From: Pseudooceanicola nitratireducens
GTDB taxonomy: Bacteria > Pseudomonadota > Alphaproteobacteria > Rhodobacterales > Rhodobacteraceae
NCBI RefSeq assembly: GCF_900109195.1
Contig: NZ_FNZG01000001.1
Span: 868,001-932,000 of the forward strand
Length of the DNA stretch: 64,000 nucleotides
Reading direction: 5' to 3'
Under the pieces are notes generated by a model. The model was given only the letters and a program-made list of their open reading frames with translations. It ran no database searches and had not been told where the DNA came from. Made by a program: the position numbers and the translations under genes. Below, one piece after another: positions 1 to 8,484 of this stretch. The first letter of the stretch is position 1, and every line of letters begins with the position of its first letter.

Positions 1-111
1 GCCTTCAAGGATATCTCGATGGCCGGCTTCTGGTCGATGATGGTCTTCCTTGGCGTGCTGACCATCGGCTTTGCATACGAATGGAAGAAAGGCGCCCTGG
101 AATGGCAGTAA
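1..111 (+). CDS. nuoA: NADH-quinone oxidoreductase subunit A, C-terminal part (5' truncated by window)
   Basis: The last 36 residues of an ORF open at the window edge read [20 protein letters not shown] and end in [11 protein letters not shown]. The hydrophobic helix followed by the [10 protein letters not shown] tail is typical of NuoA, a small membrane-arm subunit of complex I with three membrane helices. The stop codon overlaps the next gene: nuoB starts at 102, inside the last codons, so the two are translationally coupled. Identity rests on this tail plus the nuoB neighbour; the rest of the protein is outside the window. Confidence 0.9.
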   Translation, partial: AFKDISMAGFWSMMVFLGVLTIGFAYEWKKGALEWQ

Positions 112-635
112 GCACCGCTCTCAACACCGCAGGCGCCGACAAGGAGCATGCGACCCAGGCGCTGAACCGCGAGCTTCAGGACAAGGGCTTCCTGCTGACC
201 TCGACCGAGGATCTGATCAACTGGGCGCGCACCGGATCGCTGCACTGGATGACCTTCGGCCTGGCCTGCTGCGCGGTCGAGATGATGCATACCTCGATGC
301 CGCGTTACGACGCCGAACGTTTTGGTATCGCGCCGCGCGCTTCCCCGCGTCAGTCCGACGTGATGATCGTTGCCGGCACGCTGACCAACAAGATGGCCCC
401 CGCGCTGCGCAAGGTCTACGACCAGATGCCCGAACCGCGCTACGTGATCTCCATGGGGTCCTGCGCCAATGGCGGCGGCTATTACCACTACAGCTATTCC
501 GTCGTGCGGGGCTGTGACCGGATCGTGCCCGTGGACATCTATGTCCCCGGCTGCCCCCCGACCGCCGAGGCGCTGCTGTATGGCATCATGCAGCTGGCCC
601 GCAAAATCCGCCGCACCGGCACGATCACCAGATAA
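102..635 (+). CDS. nuoB: NADH-quinone oxidoreductase subunit B (N2 cluster)
   Basis: This is the 177-residue NuoB, the peripheral-arm subunit that binds the terminal [4Fe-4S] cluster N2 and hands electrons to quinone. The expected Cys ligands are visible in [22 protein letters not shown] and [15 protein letters not shown]. An in-frame ATG exists upstream at 81, but the start at 102 ([11 protein letters not shown]) gives the usual family length and only a short overlap with nuoA, so it is preferred. nuoC follows after 12 bases. Confidence 0.97.
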   Translation: MAVSTALNTAGADKEHATQALNRELQDKGFLLTSTEDLINWARTGSLHWMTFGLACCAVEMMHTSMPRYDAERFGIAPRASPRQSDVMIVAGTLTNKMAPALRKVYDQMPEPRYVISMGSCANGGGYYHYSYSVVRGCDRIVPVDIYVPGCPPTAEALLYGIMQLARKIRRTGTITR

Positions 636-647
636 GGGCCCGGAGAC

Positions 648-1256
648 ATGACCGAAGCACTCAAGGAACTCGGCGCCTATATCGAACTCAAGCGCCCCGA
701 CTGCGTCCTGGGCTGGGACATCACCCTGGACGAACTGACGGTGGACGTGGCCCCGGCGAACATCGCCGGGCTGGTGGACTTCCTGCGCACCGATGCGACC
801 TGCAAGTTCTCGACCCTGGTGGACATCACCGGCGTCGACTACCCCGCGCGGGGCAAGCGGTTCGACGTGGTCTACCACTTCCTGTCGATGTACCAGAACC
901 ACCGCATCCGCCTGCGCGCTTCCGTGCGCGAGGACGAGATGCTGCCCTCGATCACCTCGGTGCACCCCTCGGCCAACTGGTTCGAGCGTGAGGTCTTCGA
1001 CATGTTCGGCGTGATCTTCTCGGGTCATCCCGACATGCGCCGCCTGCTGACCGACTATGGCTTCCGCGGCTACCCGCTGCGCAAGGATTTCCCGACCACC
1101 GGCTACACCGAAGTCCGCTATGACGAGACCGCCAAGCGCGTCGTCTACGAGCCGGTGAAACTGGTGCAGGAATACCGCCAGTTCGATTTCATGTCCCCCT
1201 GGGAAGGCGCGAAATACGTGCTTCCGGGGGATGAGAAGGAGGAGGGGGCGAAGTGA
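648..1256 (+). CDS. nuoC: NADH-quinone oxidoreductase subunit C (30 kDa)
   Basis: NuoC is a 202-residue structural subunit of the complex I hydrophilic arm that contacts NuoD near the quinone site. The family signature is visible as [44 protein letters not shown], and the protein is separate from NuoD rather than fused as in enterobacteria. Its last codons overlap the GTG start of the following sulfotransferase gene (GTGA), with the purine-rich AAGGAGGAGG at 1236-1245 lying inside nuoC and serving as ribosome-binding site for that gene. Confidence 0.97.
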   Translation: MTEALKELGAYIELKRPDCVLGWDITLDELTVDVAPANIAGLVDFLRTDATCKFSTLVDITGVDYPARGKRFDVVYHFLSMYQNHRIRLRASVREDEMLPSITSVHPSANWFEREVFDMFGVIFSGHPDMRRLLTDYGFRGYPLRKDFPTTGYTEVRYDETAKRVVYEPVKLVQEYRQFDFMSPWEGAKYVLPGDEKEEGAK

Positions 1257-2167
1257 GCCGAATCGCCACCAAAGTCGAATTGTCTCATGGTCTGTTCGAC
1301 CGCGATGTCCGAACGGTCGTGATTGGCGTAGGGGCACAGAAAAGTGGTACGACTTGGCTAGCCGCCCAATTGGCGCGCCACGTCAACGTGCATATGCGCG
1401 AAAAGGAAGTCCACTATTGGGACGTCGTGCGCTCGCCCTACATTCGCTGGGACAAAATGGCCTGGCAGGGGGGGGGAGGCACGTCGCCGACCCCCCGGAT
1501 CAAGAAATTGGCTCGGTCTTTCATGCGCAAACCGAAGGATCGAGGAGAGGAGCTTTTTGGTGCGGATCCGGTTTCCCACGTTGATTATGCCAATTTTCTT
1601 TCGAGTGGCCGCACCGGGCAAGCAGTCGTGTCTGAGGTGACGCCGGCGTATTCTTTGTGCAGCGCATCCACTTTCGCCGAGATGATTGAGATCCATCCGG
1701 ATGTCCGTTTTGTTTTCTTGATGCGCGACCCGGTTGACCGCCTTTGGTCTGGAGTCAAACAACGGTTCCGGCCATTGCTTACCGAAGACAGCAAGCTGGT
1801 GCGCGAAGGACGCCATGCCGCAGCGCTTGAAAAGGCCTTCCTTCGTGCTTGTGACGATGTCTACGACCCTGACTATCGTCGGTCCAGGTATGATGAAACG
1901 ATCACCGCTTTGGAAATGGCGGGGGCGAACGCGATCTTCATGTTTTATGAAACGCTATTCACCAAAAAATCGATCAATCGACTTGGCGCTTTTCTAGGCC
2001 TAGATGGTCTGGAGGCCCGGTTCGACCAACGTGTCTACGGTGGTCTCGCCGGTGAAGTGGAGCTATCCGCAATTGCACGCCGCACTGCACGCGAAAGCTT
2101 GGCTGGGACATACGATTATGTCAGGTCACGCTTTGGAGCAGAGGTTCCGGAACAATGGATGACATGA
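1253..2167 (+). CDS. PAPS-dependent sulfotransferase inserted in the nuo operon
   Basis: A 304-residue sulfotransferase-family protein, predicted to move a sulfuryl group from PAPS to an unknown acceptor. The 5'-phosphosulfate loop is [17 protein letters not shown] (about residues 24-40) and the 3'-phosphate motif is [18 protein letters not shown] (about 152-170); HYWD lies after the first helix. It starts with GTG and overlaps nuoC by GTGA behind a strong Shine-Dalgarno sequence. The gene and the 88-bp tail before nuoD are visibly richer in A/T than nuo flanks and use more A/T-ending codons. Sulfotransferases are not part of complex I, so this looks like a transferred gene maintained in phase with the operon. 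The substrate is unknown; a surface glycan is a guess from the glycan cluster at 51-58 kb. Confidence 0.9.
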   Translation: MSRIATKVELSHGLFDRDVRTVVIGVGAQKSGTTWLAAQLARHVNVHMREKEVHYWDVVRSPYIRWDKMAWQGGGGTSPTPRIKKLARSFMRKPKDRGEELFGADPVSHVDYANFLSSGRTGQAVVSEVTPAYSLCSASTFAEMIEIHPDVRFVFLMRDPVDRLWSGVKQRFRPLLTEDSKLVREGRHAAALEKAFLRACDDVYDPDYRRSRYDETITALEMAGANAIFMFYETLFTKKSINRLGAFLGLDGLEARFDQRVYGGLAGEVELSAIARRTARESLAGTYDYVRSRFGAEVPEQWMT

Positions 2168-2255
2168 CAGTGACGCACGCAAGCTGGCGGCTTGGTGTCC
2201 TAGAGCCGCATCAAAGATTCAAATTGAAATTGTGCCTTCGCAAGGGAGACCTGAA

Positions 2256-3479
2256 ATGATGGACGGCTCCAACCAGTTCGGCGACGCCCAGACGGGCGAA
2301 CAGAAGATCCGCAACTTCAACATCAACTTCGGGCCTCAGCACCCGGCGGCGCACGGCGTGCTGCGGCTGGTTCTGGAACTCGACGGTGAGATCGTGGAAC
2401 GCTGCGACCCCCACGTGGGTCTGCTGCACCGTGGCACCGAGAAGCTGATGGAAAGCCGGACGTACCTGCAGAACCTGCCCTACCTGGACCGGCTGGATTA
2501 CGTGTCGCCGATGAACCAGGAACACGCCTGGTGCCTCGCGATCGAGAAGCTGACCGGGGTCGAGGTGCCGCGCCGCGCCTCGCTGATCCGGGTGCTCTAT
2601 TCGGAAATCGGCCGGGTTCTGAACCACCTGATGAACGTCACCACCCAGGCCATGGACGTCGGCGCGCTGACCCCGCCGCTTTGGGGGTTCGAACATCGGG
2701 AAGAGCTGATGATCTTCTACGAACGGGCCTGTGGCGCGCGTCTGCACGCGGCCTATTTCCGCCCCGGCGGCGTCCACCAGGACCTGCCGCCCAAGCTTCT
2801 GGACGATATCGAGGAATGGACCGGCCGTTTCTACGAATTCCTCGACGATCTGGACAACCTGCTGACGGAAAACCGGATCTTCAAGCAGCGCAACGTCAAC
2901 ATCGGCGTCGTGACCGAGGAAGATATCCAGAACTATGCCTTCTCGGGCGTGATGGTCCGCGGTTCGGGCTTTGCCTGGGACCTGCGCCGCGCGCAGCCCT
3001 ATGAATGCTATGACGAATTCGACTTCCAGATCCCCGTGGGCAAGAACGGCGACTGCTATGACCGCTATCTGTGCCGGGTCGAGGAAATGCGCCAGTCCAC
3101 CAGCATCATCCTGCAGGCGCTGGAAAAACTGCGCGCGCCGGAAGGGCAGGGCGACGTTCTGGCCCGGGGCAAGATCACCCCGCCGAAACGCGGTGAGATG
3201 AAGACCTCGATGGAGGCGCTGATCCACCACTTCAAGCTTTACACCGAAGGCTTCAAGGTGCCCGAAGGCCAGGTCTATGCCGCGGTCGAGGCCCCGAAAG
3301 GCGAATTCGGCGTCTACCTCGTGTCGGACGGATCGAACAAACCCTACCGCGCCAAGCTGCGCGCGCCGGGCTTCCCGCATCTTGCAGCGATCGACCATAT
3401 CGCCAGCGGCCACCAGCTGGCCGACGTGGCGGCGATCATCGGGACGCTCGACATCGTGTTCGGAGAGATCGACAGGTGA
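2256..3479 (+). CDS. nuoD: NADH-quinone oxidoreductase subunit D (49 kDa)
   Basis: NuoD forms the quinone-binding pocket of complex I with NuoB. The conserved [47 protein letters not shown] and the C-terminal DIVFGEIDR ending are all present. The frame opens with a GTG at 2232, but the ATG at 2256 (or the adjacent one at 2259) is chosen because AAGGGAG at 2242-2248 sits 7 bases upstream; this gives 407 residues. The gap to the sulfotransferase is an 88-bp AT-richer stretch not seen between other nuo genes. The stop overlaps the next GTG start. Confidence 0.96.
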   Translation: MMDGSNQFGDAQTGEQKIRNFNINFGPQHPAAHGVLRLVLELDGEIVERCDPHVGLLHRGTEKLMESRTYLQNLPYLDRLDYVSPMNQEHAWCLAIEKLTGVEVPRRASLIRVLYSEIGRVLNHLMNVTTQAMDVGALTPPLWGFEHREELMIFYERACGARLHAAYFRPGGVHQDLPPKLLDDIEEWTGRFYEFLDDLDNLLTENRIFKQRNVNIGVVTEEDIQNYAFSGVMVRGSGFAWDLRRAQPYECYDEFDFQIPVGKNGDCYDRYLCRVEEMRQSTSIILQALEKLRAPEGQGDVLARGKITPPKRGEMKTSMEALIHHFKLYTEGFKVPEGQVYAAVEAPKGEFGVYLVSDGSNKPYRAKLRAPGFPHLAAIDHIASGHQLADVAAIIGTLDIVFGEIDR

Positions 3480-3757
3480 CCCGTTTTGCGCTTTCCCTTC
3501 CCGTGATCGGCCTGCTGGCCGCCTGTGCCATGCCGCCCTCGGGCGTGCCGGCGGATGCGGTGACGGCCTATGACGATGCCGTGGCCTCGGTCGGTTGCGT
3601 GATGCGGTCCGACAAGGATTACCTGCCTGTCGAACTGCAGACCGGCATGACCCGCGACCAGGTGCTTGAGATGACCGCCTTCAAACTGGCCAACGGCCAG
3701 GCTGGAAAGCTGGAAGACGGCAGCGTGAAACTGATGACCGGAGCCTGTGCCGCATGA
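3476..3757 (+). CDS. Small lipoprotein encoded between nuoD and nuoE
   Basis: A 93-residue protein starting at a GTG that overlaps the nuoD stop (GTGA). It has a short hydrophobic signal ending in the lipobox LLAAC (Cys about residue 17), so it is predicted to be a lipid-anchored periplasmic protein. The mature part has two further Cys residues (VGCVM and TGACAA) that could form a disulfide. No function is recognised. Coupling on both sides, to nuoD and to the 50-codon ORF at 3754 (ATGA), implies fixed co-expression with complex I; an assembly or stability role is only an inference. Confidence 0.8.
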   Translation: MTRFALSLPVIGLLAACAMPPSGVPADAVTAYDDAVASVGCVMRSDKDYLPVELQTGMTRDQVLEMTAFKLANGQAGKLEDGSVKLMTGACAA

Positions 3758-3906
3758 TCCCCGCGATTGTCCCGACCCTGATCGCCGCCGCGCTGACCGC
3801 GCTGCTTCCGGTCTTTGCCGGGGCCGGGGCATCTGCCAGGACAGCGGACCGCCGGAGTGCGGCCCGTAGATTGACCATCGTAGACTTCAAGGGGCAAACC
3901 GACTGA
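3754..3906 (+). CDS. 50-residue exported or membrane peptide, coupled to nuoE
   Basis: A short ORF of 50 codons that starts in an ATGA overlap with the preceding lipoprotein and ends in a TGATG overlap with nuoE. The N-terminal half, [20 protein letters not shown], is strongly hydrophobic and is followed by AGAGASA, which resembles a signal-peptidase site or the end of a membrane helix; the tail is Arg-rich. Function unknown. The double overlap argues that it is translated, if only to carry ribosomes into nuoE. Too short for homology-based judgement by eye. Confidence 0.55.
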   Translation: MIPAIVPTLIAAALTALLPVFAGAGASARTADRRSAARRLTIVDFKGQTD

Positions 3907-5216
3907 TGCTGCGCCGCCTGCACAAAGACCAACCCGCTAGCTTTGCCTTCACGCCCGCGAACCAGAAATGGGCCGAGGCGCAGATGACGAAATACCCCGA
4001 AGGCCGCCAGGCCAGCGCGATCATTCCGCTGCTGTGGCGTGCCCAGGAACAGGAAGGCTGGCTGACCCGCCCGGCGATCGAACATGTCGCCGAGATGCTG
4101 GGCATGGCCTATATCCGCGCGCTTGAGGTGGCCACGTTCTACTTCATGTTCCAGCTGCAACCGGTTGGATCCGTTGCTCATATCCAGATCTGCGGCACGC
4201 TGTCGTGCATGATCTGCGGGGCCGAGGACCTGATCGGTGTCTGCCAGGAAGAAATCGCGCCGAAAGCCCATCAGCTGTCCGCCGATGGCAAGTTCTCGTG
4301 GGAAGAGGTTGAATGCCTGGGGGCCTGCGCCAATGCGCCGATGGCCCAGATCGGCAAGGATTATTACGAAGACCTGACCGCGGAAGGCCTGCGCCAGATC
4401 ATCAAGGACCTGGGCGCGGGCAAGGTGCCGGTGCCGGGTCCGCAGAATGGCCGTTATGCCGCAGAACCTCTCAAGGGTCTGACCTCGCTGACGGAATATG
4501 ACAGCGGGCGCACGCAGTACAATGCCTCGGCCGCGCTGGCGACGGACATCGGTGACACGGTCAAGCGCATCGACGGCACCGAAGTACCGCTGCTGACGCC
4601 CTGGCTGAACCAGTCCGGTGCCAAGGCAACGCCCAAGGCCAAGCCCGAACCGCGCCCCGCCAAGGGCGAAGCGGCCGACAAGACCGGCACGACGGAACAG
4701 GAAGCCAAGGCCAAATCCGCCGCCAAGCCGCAGTCGAAAGACGAACCCGCCGGCACCGGCGCGGATGCGAAACCCGCCAAGTCCGGAACCGCGATCAAGA
4801 CCGAAGCCGCCAAGGCGAAGGCCGCGAAATCCGCAGGGGCCGCGTCCGAAGCAACCAGTGACAAGGCCGCCGCAGCCGCTGCCGCCGCCGAGGGCCCGGG
4901 CAGCGTAACCCCCGCCGAAGGCGAAGGCCGCCAGCCCGAGGGCATCAGCGCCCCGCAGGGTGGCCAGGCCGATGATCTGAAGATGATCAAGGGCGTGGGC
5001 CCGGCGCTGGAAAAGATGTGCAACGACCTTGGCATCTACCACTTCGGCCAGATCGCCGAATGGGGGGCCGAGGAACTGGCCTGGATCGATGGCAACCTCA
5101 AGGGCTTCAAGGGCCGCGCCAGCCGCGACAACTGGATCGACCAGGCAAAGATCCTGGCCGAGGGCGGCACGACCGAATTTGCCAACCGTGTGAAAAAAGG
5201 GGACGTCTACGACTGA
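3906..5216 (+). CDS. nuoE: NADH-quinone oxidoreductase subunit E with long C-terminal extension
   Basis: NuoE carries the [2Fe-2S] cluster N1a next to the FMN site. The Cys ligands are in [14 protein letters not shown] (about 97 and 102) and [12 protein letters not shown] (about 137-141). Core NuoE ends near residue 235; the protein runs on to 436. The extension is an Ala/Lys/Pro/Glu-rich low-complexity linker (about 240-350) followed by a compact C-terminal domain starting [16 protein letters not shown], which has a helix-hairpin-helix GVGP motif and ends in [21 protein letters not shown]. The same domain is repeated in the next gene. Such extended NuoE proteins occur in the Rhodobacteraceae; the role of the tail is not known. 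Confidence 0.95.
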   Translation: MLRRLHKDQPASFAFTPANQKWAEAQMTKYPEGRQASAIIPLLWRAQEQEGWLTRPAIEHVAEMLGMAYIRALEVATFYFMFQLQPVGSVAHIQICGTLSCMICGAEDLIGVCQEEIAPKAHQLSADGKFSWEEVECLGACANAPMAQIGKDYYEDLTAEGLRQIIKDLGAGKVPVPGPQNGRYAAEPLKGLTSLTEYDSGRTQYNASAALATDIGDTVKRIDGTEVPLLTPWLNQSGAKATPKAKPEPRPAKGEAADKTGTTEQEAKAKSAAKPQSKDEPAGTGADAKPAKSGTAIKTEAAKAKAAKSAGAASEATSDKAAAAAAAAEGPGSVTPAEGEGRQPEGISAPQGGQADDLKMIKGVGPALEKMCNDLGIYHFGQIAEWGAEELAWIDGNLKGFKGRASRDNWIDQAKILAEGGTTEFANRVKKGDVYD

Positions 5217-5234
5217 TCGGGACGCAGCTGACCT

Positions 5235-5933
5235 ATGGGACTGACGTGTAAGACAATTTGCTGGATTATCGGTGTCATCGCCGGCCTCGCGGCCTTTGCG
5301 ATGATGACGCCGGGCATGTCCGCATTTCTTGCGCTGGTCCTTGCGGTCATCGTGGCAGGCATCGTCGGTTACGCGCTGGTCACCTTTGTCTGCAATGACG
5401 CGGCAGAGCCCGAGGGCACGTCCATGACGCCCCCCGCCACCACGCCGCTGACACCGACGCCGACCCCGATGGCCCCCAGCCCGGCCGCAGCGCCCGTTGC
5501 TCCTGTGCCGCCGGCGCCGGTTGAGGCACCCGGCGAAGCGTCAGACGCGCCGGCCGAGGACACCAAGGCCCCCGCAGCCGAGGTTACCGCGCCGCTCGCG
5601 GCCCCGGCAGAGGACACGACGCCGCCGAAGGCCGCCGACAGTGAAGGCACCCGCCCAGAGGGCCTGGAACAGGCCCGCGACGGTGGCGCGGACGACCTGA
5701 CAAAGATCAAGGGCGTCGGCCCGAAGCTGCAGGGCATGCTGAACGAGATGGGGTATTTCCATTTCGACCAGATCGCCGCCTGGGGCCCTTCGGACGTCGC
5801 CTGGGTCGATCAGAACCTCAAGGGGTTCAAGGGTCGGGTCAGCCGGGACGCCTGGGTCGATCAAGCCAGAACGCTTGCCTCCGGGCAGGAGACCGAATTT
5901 TCAAGCCGCGCTTCCAAGGGGCGCGCGCAGTGA
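5235..5933 (+). CDS. Membrane protein with the same HhH-like C-terminal domain as NuoE
   Basis: A 232-residue protein with two hydrophobic segments at about residues 5-25 and 28-50 (CWIIGVIAGLAAFAMM; ALVLAVIVAGIVGYALV), a Pro/Ala/Thr-rich linker (about 60-145), and a C-terminal domain from about residue 152 beginning DDLTKIKGVGPKLQGMLNEM. That domain matches the NuoE tail almost residue for residue ([28 protein letters not shown] versus [28 protein letters not shown]). It thus looks like a duplicated domain placed on a membrane anchor. Function unknown; a docking or assembly role with NuoE is inferred. Its stop overlaps the next GTG start. Confidence 0.85.
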   Translation: MGLTCKTICWIIGVIAGLAAFAMMTPGMSAFLALVLAVIVAGIVGYALVTFVCNDAAEPEGTSMTPPATTPLTPTPTPMAPSPAAAPVAPVPPAPVEAPGEASDAPAEDTKAPAAEVTAPLAAPAEDTTPPKAADSEGTRPEGLEQARDGGADDLTKIKGVGPKLQGMLNEMGYFHFDQIAAWGPSDVAWVDQNLKGFKGRVSRDAWVDQARTLASGQETEFSSRASKGRAQ

Positions 5934-6163
5934 GTGGAATGATGACGAACAGGGAAGACGCCATTGCAAAGAAGGGCCGGATGGTCGCTTTGGTAATTGC
6001 AGGCGCAATGGCGATCTGGATTGCGGCTCAATTCCTGGGCCCGATGCTGGGCCTGCCGATGCGCTATGCCTTCCTGTTCGATTTCCTGGCCATCGCCGCC
6101 TTTGTCTGGGCGCTGGTGGTCACGTTGCAGATTTGGCGCGCGCGCCAGGATGACAAAGGGTAG
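5930..6163 (+). CDS. Small two-helix membrane protein, DUF5337-like
   Basis: A 77-residue protein with two membrane helices (MVALVIAGAMAIWIAAQFLG and FLFDFLAIAAFVWALVVTLQIW) and a charged C-terminus. It resembles the small DUF5337 family found in the Rhodobacteraceae complex I locus (recalled, not searched). The GTG start at 5930 overlaps the previous stop; ATGs at 5939 and 5942 are alternatives. The stop lies 3 bases before nuoF, so it is co-translated with the FMN subunit. No catalytic motif is visible. Confidence 0.75.
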   Translation: MSGMMTNREDAIAKKGRMVALVIAGAMAIWIAAQFLGPMLGLPMRYAFLFDFLAIAAFVWALVVTLQIWRARQDDKG

Positions 6164-6166
6164 AGC

Positions 6167-7456
6167 ATGCTCAAGGATCAAGACCGCATCTTCACCAATA
6201 TCTACGGCATGCATGACCGTTCCCTGAAGGGCGCGATGGCCCGTGGGCATTGGGACGGCACCGCTGGCATCATCCAGAAGGGCCGCGACTGGATCATCGA
6301 CCAGATGAAGGCCTCGGGTCTGCGCGGTCGCGGCGGCGCGGGTTTCCCCACGGGGCTGAAGTGGTCCTTCATGCCTAAGGAAAGCGATGGCCGCCCCGCC
6401 TATCTGGTTGTGAACGCGGACGAATCCGAACCCGGCACCTGCAAGGACCGGGAAATCATGCGCCACGATCCGCACACGCTGATCGAAGGCTGCCTGATCG
6501 CGTCCTTCGCGATGAACGCGCATACCTGCTATATCTACCTGCGCGGCGAATATATCCGCGAGCGCGAGGCGCTGCAGGCCGCGATCGACGAATGCTATGA
6601 CGCCGGTCTGCTGGGCCGCAACGCTGCGAAATCCGGCTGGGATTTTGATCTGTACCTGCACCACGGGGCAGGGGCCTATATCTGTGGTGAGGAAACCGCG
6701 CTGCTGGAAAGCCTTGAGGGCAAGAAGGGCATGCCGCGGATGAAGCCTCCGTTCCCTGCCGGGGCCGGCCTGTACGGCTGCCCGACCACGGTGAACAACG
6801 TGGAATCCATCGCCGTTGCGCCCACCATCCTGCGGCGTGGCCCGGAATGGTTCGCGGGCTTTGGCCGGGAAAACAACGCGGGCACCAAGCTGTTTGCGAT
6901 CTCGGGCCATGTGAACAACCCTTGCGTCGTCGAAGAGGCGATGTCGATCTCCTTCGAAGAACTGATCGAGAAGCATTGCGGCGGTATCCGTGGCGGCTGG
7001 GACAACCTGCTGGCGGTGATCCCCGGCGGGTCCTCGGTGCCATGTGTGCGCGGCGAAAAGATGCGCGACGCGATCATGGATTTCGATTACCTGCGGGGCG
7101 AGCTTGGCTCGGGCCTTGGCACCGCGGCGGTCATCGTGATGGACAAGCAGACCGACATCATCAAGGCGATCTGGCGTCTGGCCAAGTTCTACAAGCACGA
7201 AAGCTGCGGCCAGTGCACGCCCTGCCGCGAAGGCACCGGCTGGATGATGCGAGTGATGGAACGCCTGGTGAAGGGCGAAGCCAGCCCCGAGGAAATCGAC
7301 ATGCTCTGGGACGTGACCAAGCAGGTCGAAGGCCACACCATCTGCGCCCTGGGCGATGCGGCCGCCTGGCCGATCCAGGGCCTGATCCGCAACTTCCGCG
7401 ACGTGATCGAGGACCGGATCAAGCACAAACGCACCCCGGCGGTGGCAGCAGAATGA
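6167..7456 (+). CDS. nuoF: NADH-quinone oxidoreductase subunit F (FMN/NADH-binding)
   Basis: NuoF oxidises NADH at FMN and passes electrons to [4Fe-4S] cluster N3. The nucleotide/FMN signature [11 protein letters not shown] is at residues 53-63, [19 protein letters not shown] follows, and the N3 ligands lie in [13 protein letters not shown] (about 344-356) with the fourth Cys in [13 protein letters not shown]. Length 429 residues is normal. The end overlaps the next lipoprotein gene (ATGA). Confidence 0.97.
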   Translation: MLKDQDRIFTNIYGMHDRSLKGAMARGHWDGTAGIIQKGRDWIIDQMKASGLRGRGGAGFPTGLKWSFMPKESDGRPAYLVVNADESEPGTCKDREIMRHDPHTLIEGCLIASFAMNAHTCYIYLRGEYIREREALQAAIDECYDAGLLGRNAAKSGWDFDLYLHHGAGAYICGEETALLESLEGKKGMPRMKPPFPAGAGLYGCPTTVNNVESIAVAPTILRRGPEWFAGFGRENNAGTKLFAISGHVNNPCVVEEAMSISFEELIEKHCGGIRGGWDNLLAVIPGGSSVPCVRGEKMRDAIMDFDYLRGELGSGLGTAAVIVMDKQTDIIKAIWRLAKFYKHESCGQCTPCREGTGWMMRVMERLVKGEASPEEIDMLWDVTKQVEGHTICALGDAAAWPIQGLIRNFRDVIEDRIKHKRTPAVAAE

Positions 7457-7812
7457 TGATGAAACCTGTCCTGATCCTTTCGCTTGTTGCTGTGACCGCC
7501 CTGACCGCCTGCGGTCGCAAGGGCAACAACAACATGTTCGGCAACCGCCAGTCCTTTGACGGCCAGTACTTCCGCGTGAAGCTGGACAAGGACCGCGACA
7601 ACCGCGCCGCATTCGTGGTCACGGTCAATGATGCCGGCCGGTCGGTCCTGGGCGCGCGCGAAGCGGCGCGGCACCGGGCGAACACCTATTGCATCCGGCA
7701 GTACGGCCGGTCCGATCTGACCTGGGACGTCTCTCCGGACGTCGAGGATGCCGAACTGCCGATCGTCAACGGCGCCCTGGTTCTGAGCGGGGAGTGTCAG
7801 GGATGGCGCTAA
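7453..7812 (+). CDS. Small lipoprotein encoded after nuoF
   Basis: A 119-residue protein starting at one of three consecutive ATG codons (7453, 7456, 7459), the first overlapping the nuoF stop. The signal sequence [18 protein letters not shown] is a textbook lipoprotein signal with lipobox LTAC. The mature part has two more Cys residues (NTYCIR and SGECQGW) and a folded-looking [25 protein letters not shown] region. Family not recognised. It is the second of three lipoproteins placed directly behind core nuo genes. The longer frame opening at 6847 runs antiparallel in sense through nuoF and is not the true start. Confidence 0.8.
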   Translation: MMMKPVLILSLVAVTALTACGRKGNNNMFGNRQSFDGQYFRVKLDKDRDNRAAFVVTVNDAGRSVLGAREAARHRANTYCIRQYGRSDLTWDVSPDVEDAELPIVNGALVLSGECQGWR

Positions 7813-7875
7813 GCGCCCCTCATATCCCTGGGATCGGCGAATTCGCACGCATTCCAACCCCTTGCGGGCCGCGTT

Positions 7876-7919
7876 ATTGCATAGCAATGGCCCCTGCACC
7901 CATCTGCGTAGCAGATGGG
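7876..7919 (+). repeat. Twin hairpins built on TGCRTAGCA, upstream of the DUF5333-like gene
   Basis: Two adjacent perfect inverted repeats lie in the 151-bp gap before the gene at 7964. The first is ATTGC (7876-7880), loop ATA, GCAAT (7884-7888). The second is CCCATCTGC (7899-7907), loop GTA, GCAGATGGG (7911-7919). Both centres share TGC-A/G-TAGCA. There is no T-run after them, so they are not classic terminators; an RNA processing or stability element, or an internal regulatory site, fits the position inside the operon. Confidence 0.6.
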
Positions 7920-7963
7920 GCGGCCCGATTTGCCGCCCCCGGCTGCAAGAAAGGGGAACCGAC

Positions 7964-8380
7964 ATGCGCCTGAAGAAGATGACCAAGCTGACTGCACTGC
8001 TGCTGAGCGGAGCCATGGGGCTGAGCGTTGCAAGCGCCAGCGCCGGGACACCGCTGCGCGACGTGCCCGAGATCGACCGCCCGATGTTCTCGGTCGCGAT
8101 GGCGATCGAGATCAGCGACCGCTGCGACACGATCAACGCCCGCACGCTCAAGGGCCTGGCCTTCCTGAATTCGCTTCGGGTCAAGGCCAAGGACATGGGC
8201 TATTCGGACGCCGAGATCAAAGCCTACGTCAAAAGCGACGAAGAGAAATCCCGCATGCGCGCCATCGGTGCGGAATACATGCGGTCCAAGGGGCTTGACC
8301 CCGAGACCAACGAAGACCTGTGCAAACTGGGCCAGATGGAGATGGCTGCCAACAGCCAGATCGGCGCCTTCCTCAGGTGA
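7964..8380 (+). CDS. Periplasmic protein, DUF5333-like
   Basis: A 138-residue protein with a signal peptide (MTKLTALLLSGAMGLSVASASAG, cleavage near the ASA-G). The start at 7964 is chosen over the upstream frame opening at 7862 because AAGGGGA at 7951-7957 precedes it and a proper signal sequence begins there. The mature protein contains two Cys residues (SDRCDTIN and EDLCKLG) likely to pair, and helical charged segments around AKDMGYSDAEIKAYVKSDEEKSRMR. I associate it with the DUF5333 family of Rhodobacteraceae; function unknown. It stands alone between two hairpin-bearing gaps in the nuo operon. Confidence 0.75.
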   Translation: MRLKKMTKLTALLLSGAMGLSVASASAGTPLRDVPEIDRPMFSVAMAIEISDRCDTINARTLKGLAFLNSLRVKAKDMGYSDAEIKAYVKSDEEKSRMRAIGAEYMRSKGLDPETNEDLCKLGQMEMAANSQIGAFLR

Positions 8381-8417
8381 TGGCCAGCGGCCCGGACCGC
8401 ACGACCCGAAACAATGA

Positions 8418-8437
8418 CCCCGGCGGAAGCGCCGGGG
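8418..8437 (+). repeat. Perfect 8-bp hairpin in the gap before nuoG
   Basis: CCCCGGCG (8418-8425), loop GAAG, CGCCGGGG (8430-8437). A very stable GC stem with a GNRA-like loop but no following T-run (the sequence after it is AAAAGACAG). It may block 3' exonucleases or modulate nuoG translation rather than end transcription. Confidence 0.6.
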
Positions 8438-8484
8438 AAAAGACAGCGCCGCACCCCGGCACAAAGACAGCAAAGTGAGAGACC

